Of a DNA stretch of 64,000 nt, positions 7,226 to 15,236 are shown piece by piece. The stretch covers positions 992,001-1,056,000 of the forward strand of contig NZ_CP054918.1 of the NCBI RefSeq assembly GCF_013364195.1, in the 5' to 3' direction. How positions within the stretch are numbered: the first letter of the stretch is position 1; each line of letters begins with the position of its first letter. Origin of the DNA: Streptomyces sp. NA04227. Lineage in GTDB: Bacteria > Actinomycetota > Actinomycetes > Streptomycetales > Streptomycetaceae. The notes beneath the pieces are model-generated. The model saw only the letters and a list, made by a program, of their open reading frames with translations, made no database searches and was not told the origin of the DNA. Position numbers and translations under genes: made by a program.

Positions 7226-9105
7226 GTGTCGGGCGAGCGGACGGGCTGGATCCGGGTGCCGGTGGGCGAGGACGCGGACCGCTGGACCACCCGCCGCGCC
7301 TCCCGCACGGTCCTGTTCGTCGTGCACAACGTCACGTCCGCGACCCGGCTCCTCGACGTACTGCCGCTGTTCCGCGACGATCTGCGCGTCCAGCTCCTGC
7401 TGACCTGCACCGGCTCCTCCCCGTTCCGGAGCGGTACGGACGAACTGCTCGCCGCCCTCGAACTCCCCGTACTGAGCTGGGAGCAGGCCTGCGCGACCGA
7501 AGTGGACCTGGTCGTCACCGCCAGTTTCGGCGGCCAACTCCACTGCCTTCAAGGGCCTGTTGTCGCCCTCTCACACGGCATTGGATACAATAAGAGGCTG
7601 GCCGCGCCGGGAGCCGGGAGCCGGGAGCCGGGAGCCGGGAGCCGGGAGCCGGGAGCCGGGAGCCGGGAGCCGAATCGGCCGTGGCGGGGCCGGTGTTCGG
7701 GCTGTCGCCCGAGTGGAATCTGGCCGGGGGCAAGCCGGTCGCGGACGTCATGGTGCTGTCCCACCCCGAGCAGCAGGAGCGCCTCGCGCACTACGGCGGC
7801 GGGGGCGGGCCGCGCGGTGTACTCGCGGGTGACCCCTGTTTCGACCGGATGCTCGCCGCGCGCCGGTACCGGGAGCGGTACCGCAGGGCACTGGGCGTGC
7901 GTCACGGCCAGCGGCTCGTCGTACTCAACTCCACCTGGAATCCCGAGTCGTTGTTCGGCGACGGGGCGGGAACCGATCCGGAGCGGGCGCCCGGCCACCA
8001 CCACCTCCGTGAACCGGGAAACGACGTACTGCGCAGGCTGCTCGCGCGGCTTCCGGCCCAACTGCCGGTCGACGACTACCGGTTGGCGGCCGTCCTGCAT
8101 CCCAACATCTGGCACGGTCACGGCCCGGGCCAGGTGCGGACCTGGCTGGACTCGGCCCGCCGCGCCGGTCTCACCCTGATCGATCCGCTCCACGACTGGC
8201 GCCAGGCGGTGCTCGCCGCGGACGCGGTCATCGGCGACTTCGGCTCGGTCAGCTACTACGCGGCGGCCCTCGGCACCCCCGTACTGCTCGCCGCGACGGG
8301 CGCCGACCGTCTCGATCCGCTCTCCCCCGTCGCCCGCTTCGTCCGCACGGCACCGCGGCTCGACCCGGCGGCTCCCCTGGGCGCCCAACTCGACGCGCTG
8401 ATCGGGGCCCAGCAGGGGCCCCGGCCCGGACCCGATGAGCCCGGGTTCGGTGTGCCCGGGCCCACCGAACCCGGGCGCACCGAACCGGGGCCCGCCGAGC
8501 TGACGACCTCCGACCCCGGCCGGTCGGCGTTCCTGCTGCGGCGGCTCTTCTACGAACTCATCGGCATCGGCGAGCCCGGCAGCCCCGCCCACCTCGATCC
8601 GCTGCCGATGCCCGCGTACCAACCCCCTTGCCATCTGGCGCCGTTGGCGGTGCGGACGACGCGGTGTGCGGGCACCGCGGTGGAGATACGGCGTTACGGC
8701 GATTCCCCCTTCGCGCCGCCGACGGGCGGGGTGGCGCATCTGGCCGTGCACGAGGACACCCTCGATCCGGAGGCGCTGGCCCTGGCCGATGTGCTCTTCC
8801 GCGAGGGCGCGGCGGACGATCCGGTGCTCGGCACACCCGAGGAGTGGACGGCGGAGGCGCTCGCCCGGCATCCGCACGCGGCACTCGCGGCCCGGGTCAC
8901 CGGCCCGGCCGAGTGCGTGGCGCGGCTCAGGAGCGGCGATCTCTACGACCTGGTGGGCGAGCCGCGCGGGGCCGACCCGGCGGCCGCCGCCTCGGCGCTG
9001 CTCGGCTGGCTGGCCGAAGGCGGCAAGCCGGACGAGCTCCTGGCCGGGGGACTGACCGTGGTGACCGACGCCGCGAGGTACGCGGTACGGGTCACCCGGC
9101 GCTGA
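7226..9105 (+). CDS. Glycerophosphotransferase-like (GT-B) protein, frame interrupted by a 7-bp repeat tract
   Basis: Two well-composed frames abut at a heptanucleotide tract. The first starts at GTG 7226 (AAAGGGGG ribosome binding site) and encodes a Rossmann-like half (TVLFVVHNVTSATRLLDVLP, then VVALSHGIGYNK). The second runs from about 7673 to 9105 and encodes the partner half (VFGLSPEW, VLSHPEQQERL, AGDPCFDR, ADAVIGDFGSVSYYAAALGTP), resembling the CDP-glycerol glycerophosphotransferase/epimerase fold. With the present 9.57 repeats the first frame runs out of phase to a stop at 8177-8179 (317 residues). Adding one repeat or removing two would fuse both halves into a ~625-residue protein. 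The second half has no stop codon in ~475 codons, so decay, if any, is recent. GTG 7681, behind SD-like GGGAG units, could permit separate translation. Its 3' end overlaps the convergent STAND gene by 14 bp. Confidence 0.6.
7606..7672 (+). repeat. Heptanucleotide microsatellite (GCCGGGA)9 plus GCCG
   Basis: Nine perfect GCCGGGA units occupy 7606-7668, followed by GCCG at 7669-7672. Seven is not a multiple of three, and the tract is open in all six frames (Ala-Gly-Ser-Arg-Glu-Pro-Gly on the sense strand), so each unit gained or lost shifts the downstream frame without creating a stop inside the tract. It lies between the two conserved halves of the flanking gene. Confidence 0.95.
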
Positions 9106-11212
9106 GGCAGCGCTCGCGCAGCCTGCGCACCCGGTCGGCGTGCGGGCTCGCGTTCTCCTCGCCGAGGATCCGCAGCGCACGGTCGAGGAGCGGCAGCGCC
9201 GCCGCCAAGTCCTCGGCTTCCAGGTGGACTTCGCCGAGATCGGTGAGCGTGCGCGCGGCGTTGTAGGCCTCCTTCTGCGTCTCCTCGAAGAAGACCAGGG
9301 CCCCCGAGAGGAAGCGGGCGGCCTCGTCGAAGCGGCCGAGCCCGCGCAGGGCACGACCCCGGTGGCGCAGGAGCAGCGCCCGCCCGCGCGGAGCGTCCTC
9401 GAAACCCTCGTCGCCCTCGGCGAGTTGGGCGAGTTCCTCGTCGGCCCGCTCGAAGAGCGCGTACGCCTCGTCCCAGTTCCACTGGGACAGACGCAGCAGG
9501 CCGAGGCACTCCAGGGCGGTGGCGCGTCCTCGCCGGTGGCCGTCGGCCGCCTCCGCCTCCTCGGCGAGCCGGAGCTGGCGCTCGGCCTCCTGGTGCTGGC
9601 CCAACTCGACAAGGGCGTTGCCGAGTTGGGTGCACGCCCGGCCCTCGATTCGGGTGCCCGGATAAAGCGCACCGGCGGCCCGTGCCGCCGCCCGGAGCGC
9701 GGGCAGCAGTTCGTCGGTCGCGCCCGCCTTGAGCTGAACGGCCCACTGCGCCTCGCCGAGTTGGCGCGCGGACTCCGCATCGCCGCTCTGCGCGGCCGCG
9801 AGGGTCGCCTGCACCAGGTTCCTGCGTTCGGCGATCAGGGCGGCCACGGCCTCGCCCAGCCGCGTGCGGGGCCCGGCGTCAAGTGAGGTGTACAGCGGCC
9901 CGAGCCACCAGCGCTGCGGCAGCGCCGCGCGGTCCGCGCGCACCGCGAACTCCAGGTACCAGCGGACGGTACGGGCCAGTGCGGCGGCACAGGCCACCAC
10001 TCCGTCCTCGGCGGCCGCCTCCCGCTCGGCCCGGGCCCGGACCGCCGCCCGGTACCGGTACCGGCCGTCGTCCGTGGTCAACAGCAGCCCGCGGGCGGCG
10101 AGTTCGGCCAGCGCGTCAGCGGCCCGCGCCTCCTCGATTTCGGCCGTGTGCGCGGCGACGGCGGGCCCGAATCCGGGCCACTCCCACAGGGCCATCAGCC
10201 GGAAGACCCGCAGCGCGGTCGCGTCGAGCCCTGAGGTTCCGGCCTCGACGGCGTAGTCCACGGGTTCCCGGCCCGCCCCGGAGAGCGCGAGGTCCGGCTC
10301 GGACAGCCGTGGGGCGAGGGCACGCAGCGCGAACGGGGACCCGCCGCAACGTTCCAGTACGGCGGGCAGCACGGCCGCGGCCCCGGCGACGGTCTGCCGG
10401 TCGGTGAGTTCGGTCAGGAGCCGGACCGCGTCACGTTCCACGAGCGGGCCCACCGACAGGGGCACGGCGTCGAGTTGGGCGAGGCGCTCGCGGGCGACGA
10501 CGACCGTGAAGGCGTACGGTGCCGCGGTGATCAGGGGCCGTACCTGTGCCGCCGTTGCGGCGTGGTCCAGGACGACCAACAGGCGGCGGCTGCCGATGAG
10601 TTCGCGCAGCAAGGCGGTCCTGTCCTCGGTGGCGGGCGGCATCTGCGCCGCGGCCACGCCGAGTTGCCCCAGAAGGATCCGGGCCGCCGCGGCCGGTGCC
10701 AGTGCGGCGCCGGTCCCGCCCTGGCCGCACAGGTCCACGTACAACTGCCCGTCCGGGAAGGCCTTTTCGTTGCTGTGTCCGTAGTGCGCCGCGAGTGCGC
10801 TGGTGCCCATGCCGGCCGCGCCGTGCAGCAGGGCGACCCGCGGACGGCCGTCGCTCTTGCGTCCTGCCTCCCGGGCCAGCTCGCGCAGGAGTTCCCGGCG
10901 GTCGGTGAAGAACCGTACGGACGGCGGGAGTTCGCGGGGTGTGCGGGTCACCGTGGCGCCCTGTGGGCTGCTGCCGATCCAGGCCCGCACCGCCGACGCG
11001 TGCCGGGGATCCCGCGCGGCGGCCTCGGCCAGTTCCCTGGCGAGTTGCTCCCGCTCGGCGGCGTCCCGGGGCGCGGGCACCGCGCGGCCGGTCACCCGCC
11101 GGGCCAGGGCCCCCGCCGATTCCCAGGCGCTCTTGCCCACCTCGCTCGCCATCCCCGCGGCGACCAAGCTCAGCGTCCCGGTCAGAGGGCCCCACAGCAT
11201 CGGATCGAACAT
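9092..11212 (-). CDS. STAND/NB-ARC-like ATPase with TPR repeats, degenerate Walker A
   Basis: A 706-residue protein in three parts: a short N-terminal region, an NTPase module and about 350 residues of helical TPR-like repeats (LGNALVELGQHQEAERQLRLAEEAE and similar). The P-loop at residues 131-138 reads GAAGMGTS, with Thr137 where Lys is expected. The Walker B strand LLVVLDHA (211-218) keeps the Asp. NB-ARC/STAND proteins are signalling switches, many of them in defence or SARP-type regulation; without the Lys, ATP hydrolysis is doubtful and a scaffold role is plausible. GGGGAG 6 bp upstream supports ATG 11212. It is divergent from the RNA ligase gene and convergent with the repeat-split gene. 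Confidence 0.75.
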   Translation of the reverse strand: MFDPMLWGPLTGTLSLVAAGMASEVGKSAWESAGALARRVTGRAVPAPRDAAEREQLARELAEAAARDPRHASAVRAWIGSSPQGATVTRTPRELPPSVRFFTDRRELLRELAREAGRKSDGRPRVALLHGAAGMGTSALAAHYGHSNEKAFPDGQLYVDLCGQGGTGAALAPAAAARILLGQLGVAAAQMPPATEDRTALLRELIGSRRLLVVLDHAATAAQVRPLITAAPYAFTVVVARERLAQLDAVPLSVGPLVERDAVRLLTELTDRQTVAGAAAVLPAVLERCGGSPFALRALAPRLSEPDLALSGAGREPVDYAVEAGTSGLDATALRVFRLMALWEWPGFGPAVAAHTAEIEEARAADALAELAARGLLLTTDDGRYRYRAAVRARAEREAAAEDGVVACAAALARTVRWYLEFAVRADRAALPQRWWLGPLYTSLDAGPRTRLGEAVAALIAERRNLVQATLAAAQSGDAESARQLGEAQWAVQLKAGATDELLPALRAAARAAGALYPGTRIEGRACTQLGNALVELGQHQEAERQLRLAEEAEAADGHRRGRATALECLGLLRLSQWNWDEAYALFERADEELAQLAEGDEGFEDAPRGRALLLRHRGRALRGLGRFDEAARFLSGALVFFEETQKEAYNAARTLTDLGEVHLEAEDLAAALPLLDRALRILGEENASPHADRVRRLRERCLSAG

Positions 11213-11513
11213 CGCGGACTCCCCCTGCACCTGGCCCGTCACGACCGGGGCGCCGCCCGGCCCCGGCGTCGCGAGCACTCACCTCGACGACCACGCCGAT
11301 CCTAACGGGGCGGGAACGGAGCGCGTCGGCCGGTGCACCGAGCGCGACGATTCCGGGGCTCCTGCCCACCCGCCGTGACCGGGCACCGTCGGCGCCGCGC
11401 GAGGTTAGCAGCCACATATTCGCTGGCCAACTCCTATTGGCCGCACCAGAGTTGGGTGCATGACCAGCAACCCAACGGTCCCCCGGACCAGCTGAAGGAG
11501 CCAGGAGCACACC
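11213..11513. other. Divergent promoter region between STAND and RNA ligase genes
   Basis: No gene is supported in these 301 bp. The right half (11401-11480) is clearly less GC-rich than its surroundings and holds two inverted repeats described separately, so it is probably the promoter region for the ligase gene. GGAG motifs just before 11514 set the ligase start. Confidence 0.5.
11425..11476. promoter_or_regulatory. Two inverted repeats upstream of the RNA ligase
   Basis: GGCCAA-N6-TTGGCC at 11425-11442 and GTTGGGT-N12-ACCCAAC at 11451-11476 are both perfect inverted repeats, 40-90 bp before the ligase ATG. Either could be a protein operator or an mRNA hairpin. Neither matches a site I can name. 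Confidence 0.4.
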
Positions 11514-12581
11514 ATGTCGACGCTGCGCGTCACCGCCGAGAAACTCACCGTCCACGAGCACCCGAACGCCGACGCCCTCGAGCTGGCCCAGGTGGGCCTG
11601 TACCGCGCCGTCGTCGCCAAGGGGGCTTTCCGTACGGGTGAGTTCGCGCTCTACATCCCCGAACAGGCCGTACTTCCGCAGGAGTTGATCGCGGAGCTGG
11701 GACTGACCGGGCGGCTCGCCGGCGGCAAGGCGGACCGGGTGAAGGCGGTGCGGTTGCGCGGGGAGCTGTCGCAGGGCCTGGTGTGCCGCCCCGCGGCGCT
11801 GGCGGATCACGATCTCGCGCGGGCGGCGGACGAGGGCACGGACTTCGCCGGACCGCTGGGCATCACCAAGTGGGTGCCGCCCGTGCCGACGACCATGAAC
11901 GGCGACGTGGAGGCGGCCCCCGACCTGCTGCCCTGGGTCGACGTCGAGAACCTGCACCGCTACCCGGACATCTTCGAGCCCGGCGAACCGGTCGTCCTGA
12001 CCGAGAAGCTGCACGGCACGGCCTGCCTCCTGACGTACCACGCCGAGGACGGCACGTATCAGGTCTCCTCCAAGGGCTTCGGCGCCAAGTCCCTTGCCCT
12101 GAAAGAGGATGCGCGCAATCTCTACTGGCGCGCGGTGCGCGGCCACGGTGTGCCCGAGGTCGCCGCACAACTCGCGAAGGAGCTGGGCGCACGCCGCGTC
12201 GGCCTCTTCGGCGAGGTCTACGGAGCGGGCGTACAGGACCTGACCTACGGCGCGGACGGGCGGCGCGAGACGCTGGGCTACGCGGTGTTCGACGTCTCCG
12301 CGGAGATCGACGGCCAGGTCCACTGGCTGGACGCGGCCGCCCTCCTCGACGGCCGACTGCCGCTGGTACCACGGCTGTTCGAGGGCCCGTACGACCTCGA
12401 CGAGGTGCTGTCGGTGGCCACCGGACAGGAAACGGTCTCGGGCCGCGGCCTGCACCTGCGCGAGGGCGTCGTCATCCGTCCCGTCGCGGAGCGCTACAGC
12501 CCGGTAACCGGCGGCCGCGCCATCGCGAAGGCGGTCAGCCCCGCCTACCTCACGCGCAAGGGCGGTACGGAGTACGAGTGA
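11514..12581 (+). CDS. RNA ligase (ATP), DRB0094/Rnl5 family
   Basis: A 355-residue nucleotidyltransferase-superfamily ligase. Motif I is EKLHGT with the predicted adenylated Lys165, motif IIIa is GLFGEVYG (230-237), motif IV is EGVVIRP (317-323) and motif V is IAKAVSP with Lys339. An N-terminal ~130-residue OB-like domain matches the Deinococcus DRB0094 architecture, in which the enzyme seals nicked 3'-OH/5'-PO4 RNA. The expected role is RNA nick repair in the cytoplasm. The gene is monocistronic, with a hairpin terminator 11 bp after the stop and no kinase or 2',3'-phosphatase beside it, unlike classical tRNA-repair operons. Confidence 0.88.
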   Translation: MSTLRVTAEKLTVHEHPNADALELAQVGLYRAVVAKGAFRTGEFALYIPEQAVLPQELIAELGLTGRLAGGKADRVKAVRLRGELSQGLVCRPAALADHDLARAADEGTDFAGPLGITKWVPPVPTTMNGDVEAAPDLLPWVDVENLHRYPDIFEPGEPVVLTEKLHGTACLLTYHAEDGTYQVSSKGFGAKSLALKEDARNLYWRAVRGHGVPEVAAQLAKELGARRVGLFGEVYGAGVQDLTYGADGRRETLGYAVFDVSAEIDGQVHWLDAAALLDGRLPLVPRLFEGPYDLDEVLSVATGQETVSGRGLHLREGVVIRPVAERYSPVTGGRAIAKAVSPAYLTRKGGTEYE

Positions 12582-12591
12582 ACGGGCCTAC

Positions 12592-12636
12592 GCCGTCCGG
12601 CACTTGAGGCGCCAAGCGCCCCGGGTGCCGGACGGC
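12592..12636. terminator. Bidirectional hairpin terminator
   Basis: GCCGTCCGGCAC (12592-12603) pairs perfectly with GTGCCGGACGGC (12625-12636). The loop contains a further GGCGC/GCGCC stem. It lies between the convergent RNA ligase and soxR genes and has no T-tract, as is usual in Streptomyces. Confidence 0.7.
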
Positions 12637-12685
12637 CCCGCCCCGGCCCCGCATCGGCTCGCGCGAGATCCGCCGCGCGCCCCGC

Positions 12686-13237
12686 TCAGCAGCACTTCTC
12701 CGCCTGCTGCCCGCCTTCCCCCTCGACGGGCGCCGCCTCCTTGCCCGAACCCGCCGCCCGCTTCGGACCGTTCCCCCGCCCCCGTCGCTCGCCGAACAGC
12801 ACCGAACCGGTGACCCGCTCGCCCGTGATGTCGTCGGGGTTGGACAGCGCGCACTTCTCCAGGGAGAGACAGCCGCAGCCGATGCAGTCGCCGAGATAGT
12901 CCCGCAACCGGCTCAACTGGGCGATGCGTGTGTCGAGTTCGGACCGCCAGGACTCCGAGAGGCGGGCCCAGTCCTCGTGGTTGGGGGTACGTTCCTGCGG
13001 CAGTCCGGACAGTGCCTCGCGGATGGTGGCGAGCGGAATTCCGACGCGCTGGGCGGCGCGTACGAAGGCGACCCGGCGGAGCGTGTCACGGGTGTACCGG
13101 CGCTGGTTGCCCGAGGTGCGGCTGCTCTTGATGAGTCCCTTGGACTCGTAGAAGTGCAGCGCCGAGACGGCGGCGCCGCTGCGCGCCGCGAGCTGGCCGA
13201 CGGTGAGTTCATGGATCTTCTCGGGAATCTGAGGCAC
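12686..13237 (-). CDS. soxR: Redox-sensing MerR-family activator SoxR
   Basis: A 183-residue MerR protein. The winged HTH covers residues 9-75 ([26 protein letters not shown]) and is followed by the dimerisation helix and the [2Fe-2S] ligand set C118-x2-C121-x-C123-x5-C129 ([12 protein letters not shown]), diagnostic for SoxR. In Streptomyces, SoxR responds to redox-active compounds such as endogenous quinones rather than controlling soxS. The GTG at 13237 gives the usual N-terminus (PQIPEKI); a GTG at 13255 would add six residues. The C-terminus is extended and ends in Cys-Cys, which is unusual but does not touch the core. A good SoxR box occurs at 44.7 kb in this window. Confidence 0.93.
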   Translation of the reverse strand: MPQIPEKIHELTVGQLAARSGAAVSALHFYESKGLIKSSRTSGNQRRYTRDTLRRVAFVRAAQRVGIPLATIREALSGLPQERTPNHEDWARLSESWRSELDTRIAQLSRLRDYLGDCIGCGCLSLEKCALSNPDDITGERVTGSVLFGERRGRGNGPKRAAGSGKEAAPVEGEGGQQAEKCC

Positions 13238-13301
13238 CCTGCCGAGCCTACCCACACCGTGTGACGGACCTCGTTGACATCCCGGCCCCGGAGCAGCAGT
13301 G

Positions 13302-13315
13302 TAAGCAAGCGCTTA
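13302..13315. promoter_or_regulatory. TetR-type operator TAAGC-N4-GCTTA upstream of maoC-like gene
   Basis: TAAGCAAGCGCTTA is a perfect 5-bp inverted repeat with a 4-bp spacer, 30 bp before the MaoC start. A 12/14 match (TGAGCGAGCGCTTA) lies upstream of the neighbouring TetR gene at 14587-14600. The sharing suggests that this TetR protein controls both genes. Confidence 0.55.
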
Positions 13316-13345
13316 TACATCGATCGATTGCGGGAGGCCGGACAG

Positions 13346-13807
13346 ATGGCAGAGCCGAGGATCTTCACCTCCGCCGAGGAACTCAAGGCGGCGGTCGGCG
13401 AGCAGCTCGGGTACAGCGACTGGCTGGAGGTCGACCAGAAGCGGATCGACCTGTTCGCCGAGGCCACCGGCGACCACCAGTGGATCCATGTCGACCCGGA
13501 ACAGGCCGCGAAGGGCCCGTTCGGCACGACCATCGCGCACGGCTATCTGACGCTGTCCCTGCTGCCCGTACTGGTACCGCAGGTGCTGCGCGTGGAGAAC
13601 GTGAAGATGGGCGTCAACTACGGGTCCAACAAGGTGCGTTACCCCGCGCCCGTGCCGGTGGGCTCGCGACTGCGCGCCGGTGTGGCGCTCGCCGAGGTCG
13701 CCGAGGTGGGCGGCGGTGTGCAGGTCACCGCCAAGGTGACGATCGAGATCGAGGGGGGCGACAAGCCCGCCTGTGTCGCCGAGCCGGTGACCCGCTACTT
13801 CTTCTGA
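13346..13807 (+). CDS. MaoC-family (R)-specific enoyl-CoA hydratase
   Basis: A 153-residue single hot-dog-fold protein. The catalytic dyad of the hydratase-2 motif is visible as Asp43 and His48 in ATGDHQWIHVD, followed by KGPFGTTIAHGYLTLSL. The enzyme hydrates trans-2-enoyl-CoA to (R)-3-hydroxyacyl-CoA in fatty acid or polyketide precursor metabolism. ATG 13346 is set by GGGAGG 8 bp upstream; an upstream in-frame start at 13274 would overlap the operator. It converges with the TetR gene across a 99-bp spacer with direct repeats. Confidence 0.88.
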   Translation: MAEPRIFTSAEELKAAVGEQLGYSDWLEVDQKRIDLFAEATGDHQWIHVDPEQAAKGPFGTTIAHGYLTLSLLPVLVPQVLRVENVKMGVNYGSNKVRYPAPVPVGSRLRAGVALAEVAEVGGGVQVTAKVTIEIEGGDKPACVAEPVTRYFF

Positions 13808-13829
13808 TCCCGTCTGATCGCTTCGGACT

Positions 13830-13880
13830 CCGTCGGGGCTCTTCGGGCTTCTGCGGACCGTCGGGGCTCTTCGGGCTTCT
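13830..13880 (+). repeat. 23-bp direct repeat, two copies, 28-bp period
   Basis: The segment CCGTCGGGGCTCTTCGGGCT, continuing with TCT, occurs at 13830-13852 and again, identical, at 13858-13880, in the convergent spacer after the MaoC gene. Weaker TTCGG units flank it. It is probably a slippage product in non-coding DNA. Confidence 0.8.
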
Positions 13881-13906
13881 TCGGATTCCGGGCGGCGGGG
13901 CCCGGC

Positions 13907-14542
13907 TCAGGCCGAGCCGGGCTCCTTGGCCCCCACCATGCGCAGGGCGAGGTCCGCGTAGAGCCGGCCGACCTCCTCGGGCGTGCGGCGGCCGCCTTCC
14001 TTGAACCACCGCGCCACGTCGATGCACAGGGACAGCACCGCCAATGTGGTGCCCGGCACGTCGGGTACGTCGAACTCGCCCGCGGCCACGCCGTCGTTGA
14101 TGATGCCGCGGACCTCGGCGTCGGCCTGCCGCCGCAGCGCCACGATCTCGGCGCGGCTCTCCTCGCCGAGCGCCTCGAGTTCGTACTGCACGACGCGGGC
14201 GGTGGTGTGCTGGGCCGCGTGCCAGCCGACGAAGGAGCGCACCGCGAGCGCGAGCCGTTCGGCCGCGCTGCCCTCGGCGCCCGACGCGGACCGCAGGACC
14301 TCGACGGCCCGCTCGTGGCCGATCCTGCTGATCCGGTGGAGGAGCTCCTCCTTGGTCTTGTAGTGGATGTAGAGCGCCGCCGGGCTCATGCCCGCACGAC
14401 CTGCGATGTCGCGGGTCGTGGTGGCGTGATAGCCACGCTCGGCGAAGGCGTCCACAGCCGCGATGAGCAGCCGGCGCGCCGCCTCCGGGGTGACCTCGCC
14501 CCAGGGCCTGCCCTCGGCGACACCGTCCTTGGCCGCAGCCAT
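13907..14542 (-). CDS. TetR-family regulator, likely of the adjacent maoC-like gene
   Basis: A 211-residue TetR protein. The HTH occupies residues ~20-65 (AAVDAFAERGYHATTTRDIAGRAGMSPAALYIHY), and the helical C-terminal domain resembles regulators of acyl-CoA metabolism. ATG 14542 has GGAAGGAG upstream. The shared motif TRAGCRAGCGCTTA lies 45 bp before its own start and before the convergent MaoC gene, so autoregulation plus control of the hydratase is inferred. An acyl-CoA ligand is likely from family precedent but is not shown by the sequence. Confidence 0.85.
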   Translation of the reverse strand: MAAAKDGVAEGRPWGEVTPEAARRLLIAAVDAFAERGYHATTTRDIAGRAGMSPAALYIHYKTKEELLHRISRIGHERAVEVLRSASGAEGSAAERLALAVRSFVGWHAAQHTTARVVQYELEALGEESRAEIVALRRQADAEVRGIINDGVAAGEFDVPDVPGTTLAVLSLCIDVARWFKEGGRRTPEEVGRLYADLALRMVGAKEPGSA

Positions 14543-14586
14543 CCTGTGCTCCTTCCACCCGTAGCGGGAGACACCCTACCTGCCGA

Positions 14587-14600
14587 TGAGCGAGCGCTTA
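14587..14600. promoter_or_regulatory. Second copy of the TRAGCRAGCGCTTA operator
   Basis: TGAGCGAGCGCTTA matches the site before the MaoC gene at 12 of 14 positions. It is centred about 50 bp upstream of the TetR start and is the probable autoregulatory operator. Confidence 0.5.
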
Positions 14601-14786
14601 GGGTTCGGGATCTTGGCGGACGCAAGAATACGGGCAGCGGCCCCGAGGATCCGCAGGAACGGCAGGGTTGGCAGAGCCGCAAACGAAGGAGCCGCCCCCT
14701 CGCGACTGCGGGGAAGGCGGCCCTCGTACGCATTCCGGCATGGGCCGGAGGGCGAGACCCGTGCGGGCCTCGCGGTCTGTCATCGG

Positions 14787-15074
14787 TCAGAGCTTCTGGA
14801 ACGGGTCGTGCTCGGCCAGGAGCTTGTCGACGCGCGCCTGGTCGACCCGGCTCACGATCTGTCCGGCCTCCTGCCGGTCCCGGATGACCTTGGCGAGCGT
14901 GAAGCTGGAGGTCACCAGGAACAGGACGGCGATCGCGAGGAAGGCCCGGGTCCAGGCGTTCGTCTCGAGCTGGTAGATGCCGATGGCGGTGGCGGCCATG
15001 GCGACCGTGAAGGAGGCGATCGCCTGGCCGTAGAAGGCCGTGGTGCTCTGCTGCTTCACCTGTGTGTCTGTCAT
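14787..15074 (-). CDS. YiaA/YiaB-family inner membrane protein
   Basis: A 95-residue protein with two hydrophobic helices (ASFTVAMAATAIGIYQLE and AFLAIAVLFLVTSSFTLAKVIRD), then a charged C-terminal tail containing DRQEAG and ARVDKLL. This is the YiaAB two-helix layout. The family is of unknown function in the cytoplasmic membrane. ATG 15074 (MTDTQVKQQ) was chosen because the upstream extension is Arg-rich and non-hydrophobic. No operon partner is evident. Confidence 0.75.
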   Translation of the reverse strand: MTDTQVKQQSTTAFYGQAIASFTVAMAATAIGIYQLETNAWTRAFLAIAVLFLVTSSFTLAKVIRDRQEAGQIVSRVDQARVDKLLAEHDPFQKL

Positions 15075-15236
15075 GACAGACAGCTTCGCCGTGGTGCGGC
15101 GCCGGTCACATCCGTACACGTACTCAGATGCCGGAACCACGCTACTCAGGCCCCGGCCGGACGCACCGGCGGGACCTGAGTACGTCGTGAACCACCTTGC
15201 CACCCAAGGCACTTGGGCACGGTTCGCGACCGAGGC

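Noticed and set aside
7549-9780. 743-codon minus-strand frame crossing the 7-bp repeat
   Set aside because: It is antisense to the glycosyltransferase-like gene and overlaps the end of the STAND gene out of frame; its product has no recognisable domain.
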